Below are positions 36,048 through 46,400 of a stretch of 64,000 bases of DNA, piece by piece (the first letter of the stretch is position 1; every line of letters begins with the position of its first letter). The translations under genes and the position numbers were made by a program. The stretch comes from Acidipila rosea (GTDB taxonomy: Bacteria; Acidobacteriota; Terriglobia; Terriglobales; Acidobacteriaceae). A model generated the notes under the pieces. The model was not told the origin of the DNA. It did no database searches and was given only the letters and a program-made list of their open reading frames with translations. Where the stretch lies: NCBI RefSeq assembly GCF_004339725.1, contig NZ_SMGK01000003.1, forward strand, positions 379,380 through 443,379, in the 5' to 3' direction.

Positions 36048-36132
36048 CGGGAAGTGTCAAGTGTTTGCAGTGATTTAGCCAACCTCTGGTTATCTTGCGC
36101 AGACCTGCTTGAGCCATTACGGTGACTCTTGA

Positions 36133-37212
36133 ATGGAACCTGTTACCCATATGCTCACCGGGGCTTGTCTCAGCCGCTCCGGATTAAATAGAAAAACTTC
36201 GTATGTTACGGCAGCCATGGTGATTGGCGCAGAGGCTCCTGACCTCGACATGCTCTGGAGACTGCATGGCCCTGTATCCGAGCTGCAACATCATCGCGGG
36301 ATCACGCACACTTTTCTTGGTGCACCTTTCATGGCTTTGGGCACCTTGGCTGTGCTTATGATCTTTGACCGCATGCGAACAGCCAGACCCTCCGTACCCA
36401 TTCGCTGGGGCTGGGTCTGGCTTTGCGCCTTCATCGCCGATCTCAGCCACATTCTGCTCGACTACACGACGAACTACGGTGTCCGTCCCTTTTACCCGTT
36501 CAACCCCCACTGGTACGCCTGGGGAATTCTCAATTTGTTCGACACGTTTATCTTCCTGTCGCTGGTGATTGCGCTGCTCGCGCCAGGTGCTTTTCTCCTT
36601 GGCAATCAGGAGAGGGGCAGTCGCGAGAAGTTTGCCGGACAGCGCGTATGGGCATGGGCTGCGCTGACTTTTGTTCTGCTGTGGTGGGGGTTACGGAGCC
36701 AGCAACAGGCGCACGCTAACGCCCTGGTGAAGAATGGGGACTACTTTGCCGAACCGGTCCGGCGTATTGGCGCGGAGCCTTCCATGACGAGCCCGTTCCG
36801 GTGGCATATGGTCATCGACACAGGGAACGCCTACCGTACTGCGAGTGTCGATACGCTGCACAATGAGGTTGTCCTGAATCGAAGAGTGATCTTAAAGGGC
36901 CCGATTACCTCCGCAGTCGTGGCCGCCAAGCAGTCTCACCTGGGAAAAGTCTACGTCGACTGGTCGACATGGCCGCTCATCGAAGACATGGGCTCCTTGT
37001 CTATACCCGCCCCGGTCGCACCACCCACTCCAGCCGGACAACATTGGCACACAGTCGCATTTCTTGATATGCGTTTCGACAGCCCCAGCCTTTTAGAGGA
37101 GTTGGAGAAGTTCCGGCACAAGGCGGGAACAGCTTCGCTCATAGGGTGGGTGTATGTAGGACCCGACCATCAGATCGAAGGCCAATACATGCATGGCCAG
37201 AAGCAGCGGTGA
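36133..37212 (+). CDS. YdjM-like membrane-bound metal-dependent hydrolase (DUF457)
   Basis: 359 residues. The start MEPVTHMLTGACLSRSGL, the metal ligand patterns GAEAPDLDML and HHRGITHTFLG, and ADLSHILLDYTTNYG match the family. About five membrane helices are in the first 205 residues. The last 150 residues form a soluble domain. The family is integral to the membrane, with unknown substrate. It lies 85 bases after the STN gene on the same strand. Confidence 0.85.
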   Translation: MEPVTHMLTGACLSRSGLNRKTSYVTAAMVIGAEAPDLDMLWRLHGPVSELQHHRGITHTFLGAPFMALGTLAVLMIFDRMRTARPSVPIRWGWVWLCAFIADLSHILLDYTTNYGVRPFYPFNPHWYAWGILNLFDTFIFLSLVIALLAPGAFLLGNQERGSREKFAGQRVWAWAALTFVLLWWGLRSQQQAHANALVKNGDYFAEPVRRIGAEPSMTSPFRWHMVIDTGNAYRTASVDTLHNEVVLNRRVILKGPITSAVVAAKQSHLGKVYVDWSTWPLIEDMGSLSIPAPVAPPTPAGQHWHTVAFLDMRFDSPSLLEELEKFRHKAGTASLIGWVYVGPDHQIEGQYMHGQKQR

Positions 37213-37303
37213 GTGCCGGGTAGAGCTCTCTCTCACTGTTTGCGATAGCCGATCCAGCAGGCAAAGTAAAGCACCGCCGCAGCTGCCCGAGGTGGCCGAT
37301 TGC

Positions 37304-38164
37304 TTACTCTTGCCGAGTGCGCCCTGAAGAAAGCCTCTGAGGTGAGAAAGCTTTATCGTTCAGCGTGCGGCGATAGATAGTGGCCAGTTCGCCGAGAGCC
37401 TTGAAGAAGTCCAGAGGGCTGACTTTGGAGCCTGCCACATCCGTCCAGACGGGCAGCGGGTATTCATAAATTTCCTTCTCCAATTGCTTCGTGCTGCCCT
37501 GGTGAATAGCGAGAAAGCGGGCCAGCATTTCAACGTCAAATATCCAGCGAGAGTGAAAAGGCTGGGACAGCACCAGGCTGAGTTCCGGTGTAATGCGGAA
37601 CAGCTTCGCACCACACTGAGTGTCATAGATTGGCAGATGGAGCAGCAGGGAAACGGCAGTTGCAAAGCATCGACCTAAATAGTGGCGAACCGGCTGCCGA
37701 TGGATATCGCGACCTAAAAGTCGCACCCGCGCGCCAAAGACTAGATTGAGGTCAGGCTTGGAGACCATTAGCTCCACGAAGTCGTTGATCTGTGGGAGAG
37801 GCGTCGCGAGATCAGCATCCCAGAACCCCGTGATCCTGGCCCTTCCAGAGGCAATCACATGCAGCATGCCGTTGCGTACAGCCTCAGCCTTTCCACGGTT
37901 AGGCTGCTGATCGAGCACGGAGACTCGGGTTGGAAACCTGTTGCGTAGAGCCTCAAGCATTGGAAGCGTTTCATCGCTGCTGCCATCGTTGACAAAGAGC
38001 AGACGAATCTCGCCGCTCTCTTTGCTCTTCAGATACCTCTCATATTCGTCAACTCGAAAACGCTTGGCTTCGTTGTAGCAGGGGATAACTACGACACAGT
38101 GTTCCGTAGCTGAGAGCGCGGCTTCATTTCCGGCTCGTGTGATTATCTCGGCTCTTGCGTCCAC
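37304..38164 (-). CDS. Family 2 glycosyltransferase, ALG5/DPM1-like
   Basis: 286 residues, GT-A fold. VVIPCYNEAKRFRVDEYERY opens the domain, LLFVNDGSSDETLPMLE binds the sugar nucleotide, and GFWDADLATPLPQI contains the metal-binding DxD equivalent. YDTQCGAKLFRI and SRWIFDVEML are typical of dolichyl-phosphate glucosyltransferases. It likely adds a sugar from UDP- or GDP-sugar to a polyprenyl phosphate at the inner membrane. No membrane helices follow. It is convergent with the YdjM-like gene and has no other partner nearby. Confidence 0.9.
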   Translation of the reverse strand: MDARAEIITRAGNEAALSATEHCVVVIPCYNEAKRFRVDEYERYLKSKESGEIRLLFVNDGSSDETLPMLEALRNRFPTRVSVLDQQPNRGKAEAVRNGMLHVIASGRARITGFWDADLATPLPQINDFVELMVSKPDLNLVFGARVRLLGRDIHRQPVRHYLGRCFATAVSLLLHLPIYDTQCGAKLFRITPELSLVLSQPFHSRWIFDVEMLARFLAIHQGSTKQLEKEIYEYPLPVWTDVAGSKVSPLDFFKALGELATIYRRTLNDKAFSPQRLSSGRTRQE

Positions 38165-38485
38165 AGTTGCTCCATTGCTGCTTAGCTACGAATTTCTCAG
38201 TATAACCGTACGCGTATCTAACTTCGTCGGCTCACAAGACATGCCCTTCCTAAGTGCAGCAAGAGCGCACATCTTCGATAATCAATCTATTGATGCCCTC
38301 TGATGTACGATGAAGCTTTCAGAGATGCATTTCCTGTGTTTTACGTGCTGCGTAGGCAAGATGCATGGTTCCCTTTGTTGTGGACCGAGACAGAAGTCGT
38401 TGTCTTCTGAATGGCAAATTGCATCTCTGTATGTGAGTCACGGCGGCCTGGATTGGGAAGCCTGTAATCGGAGAGCTTTAAGATC
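38165..38485. other. Gap with no gene recognised
   Basis: 321 bases between a minus-strand glycosyltransferase and a plus-strand secreted protein. A 65-codon frame at 38310 has low-complexity composition and no ribosome site, so I do not call it. No hairpin or palindrome stands out. The promoters of both genes should lie here. Confidence 0.5.
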
Positions 38486-39553
38486 ATGCAAAGAGATCAA
38501 ACACTGAGACACGCTGTTCGGCTCCTGGTGCTTGCACTGGCTGGAGCGCTGGTCCTGCCGGTCGCGTATGGCGACTCCTGTACCATGCAGTCGCAAATTC
38601 CCTCCGCGCAGCGGGAAGAGCTGTCGCGCGTCGCGCGCACGCTTGTGGGTGAAGTCCAGAGTGGCGATCTTCAGGGCCTCCGCAACAATACGCTTGCTTC
38701 CGTTGCTGCTAACTTCGACGGCATCGCACATTCAGCGGAGGCGCTAAAGCCGCTTATTCAGCAGGCCGGTATCACCGTGGACCAGCTCTTTGCATTTGAG
38801 GCTACCCAGGCGCCCCAGGGCACCCTGGGCTCGCAGTTCTTCTGTAGTCCGGTTAACTCCTCGATGACCGTAGTGTTGAATTTCTCAACGCTGCCCCCCG
38901 GAAAGTATGTGCTCGCTATCCTTCACGCGACTGGCGTTCCGAAGCCGCAACAGATTTCCCTCATTCTCGCTGAGAGTCCTGAGAAACAGTGGAAACTGGC
39001 GGGATTTTTCACTAAATCGCTGATGCTGGCCGGTCAAAATGGGCTGTGGTACTGGACTCATGCTCGTGAATATGCGCAGCAAAAGCTGGAGTGGCCGGCG
39101 TGGTTTTACTATCAAATCGCAGAGTTCCTCGTCGATCCGGTGGACTTCCTCTCCAGTCCTAACATGGAGAAGCTCAAGCACGAGGCTGATGAGATAAGGC
39201 CGAAAGATCTGCCGGACGATAAGCCTGTGATGCTCCAGATGAATGGCACTTCGTTTGAGGTGACAAAGGTGGATGCATCGGCTGAGCTGGGGCCGCTGGA
39301 CTTCGTAGTTCATTACACGCCCAGTGATGCCCAGTCTGCACAGTTGCGTGATCCGGTGGCTGCGCGCAAGCAGGCCATCGATGTGATGACGGGCTTGCTG
39401 GCTCAGCACCCTGGATTGCGGCAAGCTTTTCATGGCGTGTGGGTCTATGCAGATGCGAAGGATGTCACTGTCTTCGCGCTGGAACTGCCGATGGATCAAA
39501 TCCCGGGAGGAGCACAGACCTCTGCGCCGTCCTCTGCCCCCTCAGGGCGGTAG
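38486..39553 (+). CDS. Secreted protein of unknown function
   Basis: 355 residues. The signal peptide (residues 1-29, ending AYGDS) is followed by a helical region (PSAQREELSRVARTLVGEVQ) and a mixed alpha/beta part that has a hydrophobic core (SSMTVVLNFSTLPPGKYVL, KQWKLAGFFTKSLMLAG). GGAG lies 11 bases before the ATG. I do not recognise a characterised family. Similar proteins seem limited to acidobacteria as far as I can judge, which is inference. It is transcribed alone. Confidence 0.75.
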   Translation: MQRDQTLRHAVRLLVLALAGALVLPVAYGDSCTMQSQIPSAQREELSRVARTLVGEVQSGDLQGLRNNTLASVAANFDGIAHSAEALKPLIQQAGITVDQLFAFEATQAPQGTLGSQFFCSPVNSSMTVVLNFSTLPPGKYVLAILHATGVPKPQQISLILAESPEKQWKLAGFFTKSLMLAGQNGLWYWTHAREYAQQKLEWPAWFYYQIAEFLVDPVDFLSSPNMEKLKHEADEIRPKDLPDDKPVMLQMNGTSFEVTKVDASAELGPLDFVVHYTPSDAQSAQLRDPVAARKQAIDVMTGLLAQHPGLRQAFHGVWVYADAKDVTVFALELPMDQIPGGAQTSAPSSAPSGR

Positions 39554-39726
39554 CGCAAAACTCCACATCCCCAAGGCAGATGCGGGACAATGCCTGGATC
39601 TCGAAAGCGAAGATACTTTAGATCCTCGTTTTCGAAGACTCCAGGCATTTTGTTGGTCTTCAGAAGATGGCGCTGTAAGTTTCTCTTAGCTCTCGCGACA
39701 TTTCCTATTACTTTGGTGATATCCAA

Positions 39727-39751
39727 CCAATAGCTTTATTAAAGCTATTGG
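39727..39751. repeat. AT-rich perfect hairpin
   Basis: CCAATAGCTTT and AAAGCTATTGG pair perfectly (11 pairs) around ATT. It lies 174 bases after the secreted-protein stop and is not followed by a clean T-run. Confidence 0.75.
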
Positions 39752-39840
39752 ATTTAGTCCATGTTATCGTTCATATTTTTCCCTAAATAGGGCAATAGGT
39801 GCATTTCCAAAGGGAATAGCTTAACTCCCATACCCCGAAA

Positions 39841-39884
39841 ATTACTTGAGTAATGGTGAGAGCATATCTTGTTACGTATGTAAC
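39841..39884. promoter_or_regulatory. Pair of matching palindromes, possible operators
   Basis: ATTAC-TTGA-GTAAT at 39841-39854 and GTTAC-GTAT-GTAAC at 39871-39884 share the form RTTAC-N4-GTAAY. Their centres are exactly 30 bases apart, about three helical turns. They lie about 200 bases before the secreted paralogue at 40076. Confidence 0.55.
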
Positions 39885-40075
39885 GCTACTTATACAACCT
39901 TCGTTTGATTGCTCCTCAAAGTTAGTCGACTTAGTATTCGATAAACACTCCATAGAAGCGGCTCAAAAGAACCACTGACGTACCGGCCTGTAACTGCTCA
40001 TGCGATTACACGCATTCGCGTCGTTCTGCCTTGGTATCTCTAATCCGCTCGGAGTTGGTTACTAAAGGGGCTCAT

Positions 40076-41365
40076 ATGAAAATCCTCCTCTCCTCCATCC
40101 TGATGCTTATGTCGTTCACTGCAGCGTCATTTGCCAACGTTACGGTCAGCAGTCCACAGAACCAAGAAACTGTGAGCTCTCCCGTGCAATTTACGGCAAA
40201 CGCCAACACCAACACCTGTTCCAGGGGAGTCGCTTCAATGGGCGTCTATGTAGACGACCACCTAGAATATGTGGTGCAGGGAACAAGCATGAAGACGTCC
40301 CTGAGCATGAGGCCGGGCAGGCATAACGCAGTCGTCCAGGAGTGGGACTACTGCGGAGGAGCGACATTAACTTCCATACCTGTCACCGTAGCCGGCCAGA
40401 CCGGAGTCTGGGTCACCTCACCTTCTGATCACAGCACCGTGAGCTGGCTGACAAATTATGTCGCAACGGCCACGACGAATTGTCCGCAGGGTGTGGCTGC
40501 GATGGGAATCTACGTCAACAACCAGCTGATGTATGTGGTGAAGGGCTCGAGGCTCAACACTCAGATGAATTTGAGTCCAGGGACACAAAATACCGTGGTG
40601 CAGGCATGGGATCAGTGTGGTGGCACCTCAAGTCAGCCAGTCAGCGTGACGGTGCAAGGACGCGGCAACACTTTTACCGACCTTCAGGCCAGTAAGGGTT
40701 GGAATAGCTGGGGGCAACTGGCTCCGGTATATGCCGATTGCAATAATCCCTGCTCAGGTGTGAACTGGTCGATGGCGCAGGGCGTGAAGGCACCATCCCT
40801 CCACGGCAAGGCAACGCAATTCAACCTCGGCGGCAAGACGCCCTATTCAGATGTGCTCTTTGAGAATCCAGTGATAGGTCAGTTTTCGACGCAAAATCTC
40901 CGGGACATCGATCGCAAACTTGTTCCTTCCCTGCATAACTTCACTTATGACGCTTACTTCTACTACAGCGATGAGAAGGCTACGCAGGCGGAAGAGTTTG
41001 ACGTGAATTGGTTCATGGACGGTGTCGGCATAACGTGGGGAACGGAGTGCCGAGTCCATGGCGGCAATGAATGGGATATCTGGGATAACGCAAACGCAAA
41101 GTGGGTGCCCACAGGGATTCCCTGCAATCCGATTGCGAATGGATGGAACCACATAACTCTGAATGTGCAGCGTGGCCCCAATAATTCCGTTATCTATGAA
41201 TCGATCACACTCAATGGAATTACTGCAAACATTAACAAGACATATCCTCCTTTCACCGTTCCCATGAGCTGGTATGGAATCACGGTCAACTACCAGATGG
41301 ATGGAAACGAGAAGCAGGCGGCATACACAAGCTATCTCGACAACTTCAGCTTCATGTATTGGTAG
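40076..41365 (+). CDS. Secreted Ig-like repeat protein with C-terminal jelly-roll-like domain, copy 1
   Basis: 429 residues from the ATG at 40076, which has AAAGGGG upstream. A signal peptide (1-20) is followed by two Ig-like repeats of about 90 residues (NVTVSSPQNQETVSSPVQF and VWVTSPSDHSTVSWLTNY). Each has a Cys and the phrases RGVASMG(V/I)Y and VVQ(E/A)WDxCGG, so disulfides are likely. A beta-rich C-terminal domain of about 225 residues follows, with Cys, Trp and WDIWDNANAKW. No catalytic motif is recognised; it may bind carbohydrate or cell-surface material. It is a close paralogue of the gene at 42054. Confidence 0.82.
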   Translation: MKILLSSILMLMSFTAASFANVTVSSPQNQETVSSPVQFTANANTNTCSRGVASMGVYVDDHLEYVVQGTSMKTSLSMRPGRHNAVVQEWDYCGGATLTSIPVTVAGQTGVWVTSPSDHSTVSWLTNYVATATTNCPQGVAAMGIYVNNQLMYVVKGSRLNTQMNLSPGTQNTVVQAWDQCGGTSSQPVSVTVQGRGNTFTDLQASKGWNSWGQLAPVYADCNNPCSGVNWSMAQGVKAPSLHGKATQFNLGGKTPYSDVLFENPVIGQFSTQNLRDIDRKLVPSLHNFTYDAYFYYSDEKATQAEEFDVNWFMDGVGITWGTECRVHGGNEWDIWDNANAKWVPTGIPCNPIANGWNHITLNVQRGPNNSVIYESITLNGITANINKTYPPFTVPMSWYGITVNYQMDGNEKQAAYTSYLDNFSFMYW

Positions 41366-41420
41366 AACGCAGATTGCCTGACCAGCGATGCTGAAGTGTC
41401 TGTGGAGTCTTCTTCAGAAT

Positions 41421-41451
41421 AGGGCCGCATGTCTCGATCGAGTGCGGCCCT
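41421..41451 (+). terminator. Hairpin terminator after the first Ig-like gene
   Basis: AGGGCCGCA and TGCGGCCCT pair perfectly (9 pairs) around a 13-base loop that contains CGATCG. It lies 56 bases after the stop and lacks a T-run. Confidence 0.65.
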
Positions 41452-42053
41452 ACCCCCAAAAGCTCCGCGTGGAAGCTGCCCCTGGATGGGAGCCACTCGG
41501 TTTCGAGACCTCAGTGAGGTCAGACAGAAAAGGCTGCAGAAAATAATTTACTGCTGGGAGTGTAAATATGACAGCCGATCCGCCAATCTTACTTTGCCTT
41601 CGAGCACAATTTGCACAGATGGGAAAAAGGATGCCTGAGGCTCTGATTTTTTCTTTCAATTTCGCAAAAAACCGGCTCGATTAGGGAGATTGATTATGTA
41701 TTATTCCCTTGAATCAACTTTCGTGTCTGCCTGGAAATGCCCGAATTTAGGCTCTGGTGGAGAACATCCCGCGCCGTCGGTAATGCTGCAAAGACAACAG
41801 CATGAATGCTCCGTGAGGGAGTTCGCACCCAAGTCAAATTCTGGTTCGGATCTGCCAGAGGTGTGCATCTCTGCTGACCCCACATGAGTAAAAGAGGTCG
41901 AGTTATCTCAGGCGCATTGTGCCTCAGGCGAAGCTCAGACCACCCCGGCAATTAAGAAGACGTGCTGGATTTCTTCACTGTCAGGTGCAGCGAAAAGATC
42001 CAATTCGAAAACCTTAACCTCCCCCAAATGACCCAAAGTTTTGAGGCAGATTC
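41452..42053. other. Spacer between tandem paralogues
   Basis: About 600 bases without a convincing gene. Two frames of 65-69 codons (41429-41638 and 41690-41887) have no good start and unusual composition, so they are rejected. The direct repeat CTCAGGCG occurs twice within about 16 bases near 41910. GAGGCAG precedes the next ATG. Confidence 0.5.
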
Positions 42054-43334
42054 ATGAAGCTTTTCTCCCGCATCCTCCTGATCGTCGCCTTACTCCCGGC
42101 ACCTGCGTTCGCAACTGTAATTGTCAGTAGTCCTTCGAATGGCCAAACCGTCGGCTCCAACGTTCAATTCTCTGCAAGCGCCAACACCACCACCTGCTCC
42201 AGAGGCGTGGCGTCCATGGGCGTCTATGTTGATAACGAGCTCAAGTATGTAGCGAACGGAACCAGTCTCAACACGGGTGTGTCCCTTCCGTCTGGTACGC
42301 ATAGAGCCGTTGTGCAGGAGTGGGATTATTGCGGCGGCGCCACAGGCGCGGCTATGAACGTCACAGTCAACAGCCAGGCTGGTGTCTCAGTGACATTGCC
42401 CGCAAACGGCAGCACTGTGGGCTCTCCCGCTACCTTTGCCGCCACGGCGACGACAAGCTGCTCGCGGGGTGTGGCAGCAATGGGAATTTATCTGAATGGT
42501 CAACTGGCCTATGTTACGGGGGGAGCACAGCTGAGTACCCAGTTACCCTTGGGCGGTGGGAGCCAGAAGGCGGTTGTGCAGGAGTGGGACTATTGCGGTG
42601 GCTCATCGTCTACGCCTGTAAATGTAAATGTGGGCGGAACGACGCTCTCTAATCTGCAGGCCAGCGGAGGGTGGGACCAGTGGGGTGAACTAGCCCCCGT
42701 CTATGACATTTGCTCCTCGTGCGGAGGGGTGAACTGGTCCATGTATCAGCACGTCCGCTCTAACTCCCTCAGCGGAGATGCAACACAGTTCAATATTGGT
42801 GGATCGACGCCCTATTCTGATGTCCTATGGTCGAACAAGATCGTTGGCCAGGGCACGACGCAGGGCTTACCCGACACTGGTCATACGATCCTTCCGAATG
42901 TGCACAATCTCACCTACGATGCCTATGTATATGTGACGAATTACTCTGTGACCCAGGATCTGGAATTCGATATCAACATGTATATGAATGGCGTCGGAAT
43001 GGAATGGGGAACGGAGTGTAACCATCTGGCCGACGGAGTCTGGGATATCTGGAACAATGTCGAGGCCAGGTGGGTGCCGACAAGTATTGCATGCAACCTC
43101 AACAATCAGGCATGGAACCACGTAACGCTTCAGGTTCAGCGCAAACCCAATAACGACCTCCTGTATCAATCGATCACGGTCAACGGCGTGACACACACCA
43201 TTAACCAGACCGTCGCCCCCTTCCAGGTTCCCTCCGGCTGGTACGGTATGACGGTTAATTATCAGATGGACGGAAACTACCGGCAGTCCGCATACACGAC
43301 TTATCTGGATAAGTTGAATGTTACTTACTGGTAG
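42054..43334 (+). CDS. Secreted Ig-like repeat protein with C-terminal jelly-roll-like domain, copy 2
   Basis: 426 residues. The layout is the same as copy 1: signal peptide (1-20), two Ig-like repeats (TVIVSSPSNGQTVGSNVQF and VSVTLPANGSTVGSPATF), then the C-terminal domain with TYDAYVYVTNYSVTQDLEF and the shared closing phrase VNYQMDGN. Identity to copy 1 is high along the whole length, so the pair arose by tandem duplication. The intervening 688 bases are not duplicated. Each copy has its own ribosome site and terminator. Confidence 0.82.
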   Translation: MKLFSRILLIVALLPAPAFATVIVSSPSNGQTVGSNVQFSASANTTTCSRGVASMGVYVDNELKYVANGTSLNTGVSLPSGTHRAVVQEWDYCGGATGAAMNVTVNSQAGVSVTLPANGSTVGSPATFAATATTSCSRGVAAMGIYLNGQLAYVTGGAQLSTQLPLGGGSQKAVVQEWDYCGGSSSTPVNVNVGGTTLSNLQASGGWDQWGELAPVYDICSSCGGVNWSMYQHVRSNSLSGDATQFNIGGSTPYSDVLWSNKIVGQGTTQGLPDTGHTILPNVHNLTYDAYVYVTNYSVTQDLEFDINMYMNGVGMEWGTECNHLADGVWDIWNNVEARWVPTSIACNLNNQAWNHVTLQVQRKPNNDLLYQSITVNGVTHTINQTVAPFQVPSGWYGMTVNYQMDGNYRQSAYTTYLDKLNVTYW

Positions 43335-43409
43335 AGGGCAGGTCTGCCGCGGTCGGCTCAGGAGAATAGCCGATGGAAGAGGCAGGTAATACGCAGGCTT
43401 CCTACTTTC

Positions 43410-43453
43410 AACGGCTCCGTGCAGTGCACACTGCATGGAGCCGTTGAGTTTTA
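43410..43453 (+). terminator. Long hairpin terminator between convergent genes
   Basis: CAACGGCTCC-G-TGCAGTG pairs with CACTGCA-T-GGAGCCGTTG (18 pairs including one G-U) and is followed by GAGTTTTAC. It lies between the second Ig-like gene and the DUF5107 gene stop (43491) and may serve both. Confidence 0.85.
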
Positions 43454-43490
43454 CAAGTGTGGCAATCGCCGGAGTGCAGAGCTAGCTCAC

Positions 43491-46400
43491 TTAGCCTTCA
43501 GCCTTGTTCCTGCGAATATGCCACAACAAGTCAACTGCACCCGTATGATTGCCGTCTGTGGACAGAATCTCCTGCAGCAGTACTTCCGCGTCTTCGGAGC
43601 GTCCCATCCCGGCGAGCGACTGGGCTCGTAAATAGCGGGCGAGGGTGGAAGCTCGACGAGAAAGGTCGTCGTCGAACAGCAACATCGCAGGCAATGAGGT
43701 TGCGAAGTAGTCGATCCTGGGCTCCCTTGTTTGAAGCTCGAGTGAGTAAGCGTAGATGGATTGAAGAAGCGCATCAGCTGCGCCGGTATCGCCAAGTTTC
43801 TGGTATGCAAGCGCACTCCAGTAGGTCATCTCAGAAATGCTCTGTACGGCCATGTTCTGGAAGTCCCCTTTATGGCGTGTGGCGAGCTCCCACCAACTCC
43901 GCGCCGCGTCTCTTTGGCCCAGCCTGTCCAGAGCCACACCCAGCCAATAATAGATATCGCTCGGGCTAGCGAGCAGATGCCGGGCTTCGCTCAGGTTGGG
44001 CGGTACCGCGAGAGCAGCTTGGAATTCTAGTATGGCGACGTCAATAGCACCCACCTCGAGCGCCTTGCAGCCCAGCAGCAGTCGGGCACGAACGTATTGT
44101 GCCAGGACCAGGCCTTCACCGCCCTCCCACGGCTGGAACTTCCGGTTGAGAAGCAGAGCCAGAGCTTCTTCGGGCCTGCCGGTCTGGCTATAGAGTGTGG
44201 CCAACTCTACAGAAAGATCGTCCCTGCTCTGAGTGAGATGTGGGTATTTCAGCATTTCGGTCAGGCGCCGTTCGGGCGCAGTGCCAATTCGCTTCCATAG
44301 TTGATCGCGTTCATAGAAGATCCGTCCATCCTGCGGATTCTCTCGGAAGGCGCGATCAAAGGAGTCCAACGCTTGCTGAACATTATGTCCGTGATTAAAG
44401 TATGCAATTCCCAGGTTGCGCCATACGGTTGCAAAGGAAGGCATGCATGCGGCTGCTTGCTGCCATGCCGCAATGGCGTCCTGGTATCGCCGCCTGTCGT
44501 ACAGCAGGTTACCTAGCAGATAAGAGGCTCTGCCATCTTCCGGATGAAACGCAACGATGCTTTCAAGTATCAGCAATTCCTCAAGCCGGCTTGGAAAGCA
44601 GTAATCCAGCGGCGCCTCCTTGGCCTTTCGGAAGGTGCTTTCAGCTGAAGGCAGTCCAAGCTGCGCCTCAATAGATGCGAGCGTGAGCAGGATCATAGGC
44701 ACGGAACCATCGCGCGCGTCCATGTTGGCCGACTCGAGAACCCTAATAGCCTCCTTCTGCTGGCCCGAGCGAAGCAGGTCGAACGCAAGGTCCAGAATCT
44801 CCTGGCCGCTCGATGGCCTGATGCCTTTCTGCCACCGCGCTCCGATGTCCATCGGGTCCATCGAGAGAGTGTCGGCAATCAGGCGATCCGCAGACTCCGT
44901 CTCGCCAATCTGATTTAAGGCCACAGCGAGAAGATTGCGTGCGTTAAGATTCCCATCCTCTGCGGCAAGGCTGCGTCTCAAGTGATCGATCGCCAAGTCC
45001 CAGCGCTGGGCTTTTACATCGGCCTCGGCCAACGCAAAATATGCAGGCCCTCGCCATGCAGCATTCCAGGTAGCACGGTAAAAAGCGTCGTAGGCTTCTT
45101 TGTCCCTTTGCTGATACCTGCGCGCAAGGCCGAGGTTGTAGTAGGGCTCTCCGTCCCTGGGGTTTGGATTGAGCTGCGTGAGCCGCTCAATAGCAGCCTC
45201 GAAGTGCTCTGCCGCAAGTTCAAATTCGCCCCGACGCAGCTGCCATAGACCGAGGGCATTGTGTGCCCGGCTCTCACCAGCATCACGCCGCAGTATCTCT
45301 TCCCAATACGGCATGGGTTGGCGTGTGGCATGACGATACTGCTCCAGATGCACCCCGATGAGGTATAACTCCTCAATGGTCGCTACCTGTTCCGGCGGCT
45401 TTGGCTCCACAGCAACAACAGGAGATTTAGCAGGCTGCACCCGCTGTCCATCGTAATCGAGCAGCGTGCGGCCCTCGGAACTCACCGTCACCCGCAGCAT
45501 TTCCTCCCGGATGCCATCTTGTAGCTCTGCTTCCAGAATTGCGGGCACGTCTACGGGGATGCTTGAAGTCCACTCCGCAATGATTTTCCCGTCATGGCTC
45601 AGCGAGATCTGTGCCTCTTCGAGTCGGCGGGGTACGCACACACGAATGCGCGCGTGCCTCCCTTCAACTTGCAAGCTGAGTGCTCCGTGCAGGCCGGCGG
45701 TCTTGGGTATGCCAATCCGATGAATAGGAAACCATGTCTGAGTAAAAGTCTTCGTTTCCCAAGGAGCCAGGTAGGAAAAATCCGGCTGGTTGTCCGTGTA
45801 TACGCCGGCCATTAACTCAATGTAGGGCCCATTGTGATCGGTCAGGCTGCGATCCCAGGCATAGCCAAACTCGTGATTTCCCCACGTCCACTGCTTTTTG
45901 CCAGGAGCAATGTGGTGATTAGCCACATGGACGACCCCAGCATCGGCGCGATGATCGTATCCGCCGAAAAAGTCCTCTTCCGTTCCTATGGCCATGTAGC
46001 TGGTGGGCACGGGGATATTCGCATACCAGCTAAGGTCATTTGCGGGATACGTACCATCCGGCACAAACATGGGTGGCTTTTCTTCGTCCGGGACTCCTGC
46101 GGCCGCCCGGCCAGCATAATCGACTCCGTAATAGTGGCCTGTGCTGAGAGGAAACGTACTTATTGCCCGCTTTGCATGGTCGGCGACAAAGCAGACATCC
46201 GGAGGGAAGAATGACTGATATCTCTCATGCACGCGAGTCGCAACATTAGCCCACCACAAGAAAGTTTGCATGAGCGGGGTGCGGTTAAAGAGACGAACGT
46301 TCAATTGGACGGAAGCTTGCCCCGGAGAGAGGCGTATCCCATGCATGCCTTTCATCCGAAGCATTGGATCATGATCGCTGCACCAGACGGTGATAGAACC

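Larger units (their letters stand above)
39554..40075. other. AT-rich intergenic region rich in inverted repeats
   Basis: 522 bases with no credible gene, and visibly richer in A+T than both flanks. It contains a 25-base hairpin (39727-39751), CCCTA-AA-TAGGG (39781-39792) and two related palindromes at 39841-39884. It ends at AAAGGGG, the ribosome site of the gene at 40076. The region probably holds a complex regulatory zone for that gene, or is the scar of a transferred element. Confidence 0.6.

Noticed and set aside
38310..38507. 65-codon frame before the secreted protein
   Set aside because: No ribosome site or domain, and it overlaps the start of the next gene.
41429..41638. 69-codon frame between the Ig-like paralogues
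   Set aside because: It starts inside the terminator hairpin and has no recognisable features.
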